Source: an uncultured Tateyamaria sp.
Lineage (GTDB): Bacteria; Pseudomonadota; Alphaproteobacteria; Rhodobacterales; Rhodobacteraceae
Direction: 5' to 3'
Assembly: GCF_947496075.1 (NCBI RefSeq)
Contig: NZ_CANMBJ010000005.1
Coordinates: 186,001-250,000, forward strand
DNA: 64,000 nucleotides
Below the pieces are notes generated by a model. The model worked only from the letters and a program-made list of their open reading frames with translations, ran no database searches and was not told the origin of the DNA. The translations under genes and the position numbers were made by a program. Below, piece after piece: positions 61,782 to 64,000 of this stretch (positions are counted from its first letter, which is position 1; each line of letters begins with the position of its first letter).

Positions 61782-64000
61782 CTAAAACTCTTCCCATCCT
61801 GTGGGCTCCGCCGTGTCATCATCCGAAAGGGCAAGGGCACCATTCACTTCCAGCAACTGTGTTACATCTGGCAGTACGGTACTGGTTACGGACGCTCCAG
61901 TATCTTCAAATCGGACCAAGCCAATCTTGAATTGCGCGACAGCGTCTGCAAGTGCATCTGCCTCACCCGTCAATGCATGGCTTGCTGCTGTGGTCTCTTC
62001 AAACATTGCCGCATTCTGTTGGGTGACATGATCCAGTTCATTCACTGCGGCGTTGATCTCGTTCAAGCCCGCTGATTGTTGGCGTGTTGATGTCGCGATT
62101 TCGACCATTCGTTCGGAAATATCGGTAACAGAAGATACGATTGCTGACAGCGCGCCCCCTGTCCGATCGACCAGTTCAACGCCGTGCTGGACTTGCTCAG
62201 CGCTCGTGGAAATGAGCGTATTGATTTCCCGGGCCGCGTCAGAGGATCTTTGTGCCAACGCGCGCACCTCGGTTGCAACAACGGCAAAACCACGACCAGC
62301 CTCACCAGCACGGGCCGCTTCAACCCCTGCATTGAGCGCCAGCAAATTGGTTTGGAACGCGATGTCATCAATCACGGATGTGATCTTGGAAATCTCGTGA
62401 GACGACGCCTTGATACCGTCCATTGCACTCACCGCTTGACGTGCAATGTCCCCGCCCTGCTCAGCATTGCGTTTTGCATCTTCAGAGGTTTTGCTCGCCG
62501 CATCGGCGCCTTCAGCAGCAGAACGCACAGAAGATGTGAGCTCATCCAATGCAGCTGCCGTTTCTTCGAGAGTGGCGGCCTGTCGTTCCGTCCGACGTGA
62601 CAAATCATCCGCAGCGCTGGTGATTTCAGCTGTTTCACTCCGAATGGAGTTCACATTGTGCGTCACAGTGGCCATTGCATCGCGCAGACTGGTGAGTGCC
62701 CCGTTAAAATCCAGCCGGAGTTTCTCGTATTCGTCGGGAAACGGATCTTTCAACTCGAGCGTCAAATTGCCTTCGGACAGGTCTTGCAGGCCCTGCCCCA
62801 AGGCGGCAACAACGGTGGTCTGATCGCGAGCAATCTGTGCCTGATGATCCCGCGCATCCAGTACTTCCAACTCTGCCTCGGTCACATCCGTTCCGATAAG
62901 GATATAGCGCTCAATCGCCGCGTCTTCGGTGCGAACGCAGACAAAACCACCATCAATGACCCGCCTTTCCCCACCGATAGACTTTAGATGTATTTTGCCG
63001 TGCAGCCTTTCTCCTTGCTGCAAGGCAAATAGAACATCGTGCGGAATCTTCGGATCAGGCTGGTCAGCAGCAAACAGGGTGCCCAAAGTTACGTCCGCGA
63101 GATCGCCTGGTTCTATACGCAAGCGCTTTGCGGCAACTCCATTCACGCCAGAACACCGTCCGACATCATCGAACTCTATGCGCATCTGCGTGCTATCTAT
63201 TCCTGCCAATAAGGCTGCGTCTCGTTGTGCCGTCGTCTGATCCGACCATTCAACAACCGCACCAATCGTTCGACCCATATAGTCCTTTGTCTGGCTCAGA
63301 TTAATGCGCACATGCCGTTCGCCAACCCGTAGCACCATGCTGTTGTCGCGCGGACTGCCGGGATCACTCAGGACATCGAGCAGATCTGCAACATCTTTCA
63401 TCTCACCAAGATTGGTACCAATCCATGCATCACACTGAACACCAGGCCATAGTGCATTCAGGTCGGGCAAAAGGCTGTTCAGGAGCGCCGTGCAGGCGGG
63501 GTTGACGAAAATGATCTGATTGGTTTCATCTACCATCATCATTGGTGCGGTCGACCCTTCGAATGCGGCACCTTTGAATGCGCTTTCCCGCTGCCCCTTC
63601 GTTGCCTTGGCCAGTGCCAATCTGAAGCCATCCAAACGGCGGGACATGTTACCGATTTCGTCACCACGCTTTGTGCCCGGAACATCGATCTGATATTCCT
63701 TCCGCGCGATTGCGGACATAGCTTCAGTAAGCCCATTTATTGGGCGCGACACGTCGTACCAAGCGTACGTGATGATCAGGGCCATCGCGAGAACGAAGGC
63801 CGCAGCCGCAACCGCCATCGCCATCATCTGATTGTGTGCAAGAAAGGCGATGACCTGCGCATCGTCCCAAGCCGTGACAACCGCCCCTGCCACCACTGCT
63901 TCCGGCCCGAACTTCACTGGATATGCGACCACCAAACCATTCTCTGACGCCGACACCTGACCAGTCTTGATCGCGCTGGCGGCAAGAGACGCCGCATCCG
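61782..64000 (-). CDS. Methyl-accepting chemotaxis protein, N-terminal end outside the window
   Basis: At least 739 residues are visible and the frame stays open to the window edge; the true start is beyond it. A membrane helix (about [20 protein letters not shown]) leads into a HAMP-like segment, then two PAS domains ([20 protein letters not shown] and a later [10 protein letters not shown] segment), a second HAMP-like linker ([20 protein letters not shown]), and the signalling domain with [46 protein letters not shown]. It ends GWEEF, a CheR/CheB tether pentapeptide. The ligand is not evident. Confidence 0.92.
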   Translation of the reverse strand, partial: DAASLAASAIKTGQVSASENGLVVAYPVKFGPEAVVAGAVVTAWDDAQVIAFLAHNQMMAMAVAAAAFVLAMALIITYAWYDVSRPINGLTEAMSAIARKEYQIDVPGTKRGDEIGNMSRRLDGFRLALAKATKGQRESAFKGAAFEGSTAPMMMVDETNQIIFVNPACTALLNSLLPDLNALWPGVQCDAWIGTNLGEMKDVADLLDVLSDPGSPRDNSMVLRVGERHVRINLSQTKDYMGRTIGAVVEWSDQTTAQRDAALLAGIDSTQMRIEFDDVGRCSGVNGVAAKRLRIEPGDLADVTLGTLFAADQPDPKIPHDVLFALQQGERLHGKIHLKSIGGERRVIDGGFVCVRTEDAAIERYILIGTDVTEAELEVLDARDHQAQIARDQTTVVAALGQGLQDLSEGNLTLELKDPFPDEYEKLRLDFNGALTSLRDAMATVTHNVNSIRSETAEITSAADDLSRRTERQAATLEETAAALDELTSSVRSAAEGADAASKTSEDAKRNAEQGGDIARQAVSAMDGIKASSHEISKITSVIDDIAFQTNLLALNAGVEAARAGEAGRGFAVVATEVRALAQRSSDAAREINTLISTSAEQVQHGVELVDRTGGALSAIVSSVTDISERMVEIATSTRQQSAGLNEINAAVNELDHVTQQNAAMFEETTAASHALTGEADALADAVAQFKIGLVRFEDTGASVTSTVLPDVTQLLEVNGALALSDDDTAEPTGWEEF

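Noticed and set aside
61504-61797. A 97-codon minus-strand frame downstream of the chemotaxis gene
   Set aside because: It has no ribosome site or known motif, overlaps the end of metG and includes the inverted repeat, so it is unlikely to be real.
1-64000. CRISPR arrays, tRNA genes, rRNA genes, insertion sequences
   Set aside because: I looked for spaced direct repeats, cloverleaf-like sequences and terminal inverted repeats with transposase frames and saw none. A tRNA or repeat search should confirm this.

Overview
The window reads as a chromosomal core region of a Roseobacter-group alphaproteobacterium (Rhodobacterales), GC-rich and densely coded on both strands. This is inferred from the gene content and protein types: phaA-phaB, an aa3-oxidase subunit IV microprotein, YddG- and AzlCD-type exporters, carnitine/BKACE catabolism, a GAAC-N7-GAAC LexA site of the alphaproteobacterial type, and frequent ATGA or TGATG stop-start overlaps. 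I see no tRNA, rRNA, CRISPR array, transposase or integrase. No gap between genes exceeds 300 bases; the largest (20520-20807, 1631-1877, 61560-61781, 47792-48008, 22038-22250) hold hairpins, promoters or nothing I can name.

Layout. 1-3000 (minus): the end of a hisC-tyrC pair (aromatic amino acid/histidine synthesis) and an endonuclease/phosphatase-fold enzyme. 3000-7300: a YqiJ-YqiK flotillin membrane operon, a lone 'mobile mystery protein A' regulator, a DUF2867 protein and a lone contractile-tail tube protein, the most accessory-looking stretch of the window. 7300-18700: rpsD, tag, an EAL phosphodiesterase, phaA-phaB (polyhydroxybutyrate precursor synthesis), a LysR regulator overlapping a YddG-type exporter, trmN6, a polyprenyl diphosphate synthase, ispE and a large TPR protein. 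18700-23700: ETF-ubiquinone oxidoreductase, a SoxR regulator with a perfect SoxR box driving a VOC-fold protein, greA and a membrane protein.

23700-28400 (minus): a tightly overlapped molybdenum-cofactor operon fdhD - YcxB-like - mobA - mobB - unknown - moeA. A second molybdenum gene, moaB, lies at 41.3 kb behind lysE and a family-4 uracil-DNA glycosylase. 28400-36200: azlCD, a lipoprotein, the 44-residue cytochrome oxidase subunit IV, a metallo-beta-lactamase-fold hydrolase with an acyl-CoA dehydrogenase, sua5/tsaC, yqgE and a DsbD N-domain protein. 36175-41247: an RND efflux pump with its adaptor. 43400-44900: pyrB and an overlapping membrane protein.

45800-47800 (minus): an EF-hand protein, an ECF-like sigma factor, a small membrane protein and a periplasmic heavy-metal-sensor-like protein, apparently one envelope-stress unit. 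48000-52000: DUF983, NUDIX, EamA transporter, fatty acid desaturase and an XRE regulator. 52000-56000: a carnitine degradation operon (BKACE, a lipocalin-like lipoprotein, carnitine dehydrogenase fused to a thioesterase) with a divergent CdhR/GlxA-type regulator. 57100-57850: imuA behind a LexA box, without imuB or dnaE2 beside it. 57900 to the end: YceI, an MFS transporter, metG and the start-truncated gene for a methyl-accepting chemotaxis protein.

I did not find a large undescribed system. The best leads are the orphan tail tube protein, the orphan SOS-controlled imuA, the orphan mobile mystery protein A, the unknown gene inside the molybdenum operon, and three well-formed operators (LysR, SoxR, LexA) that give testable regulatory predictions.
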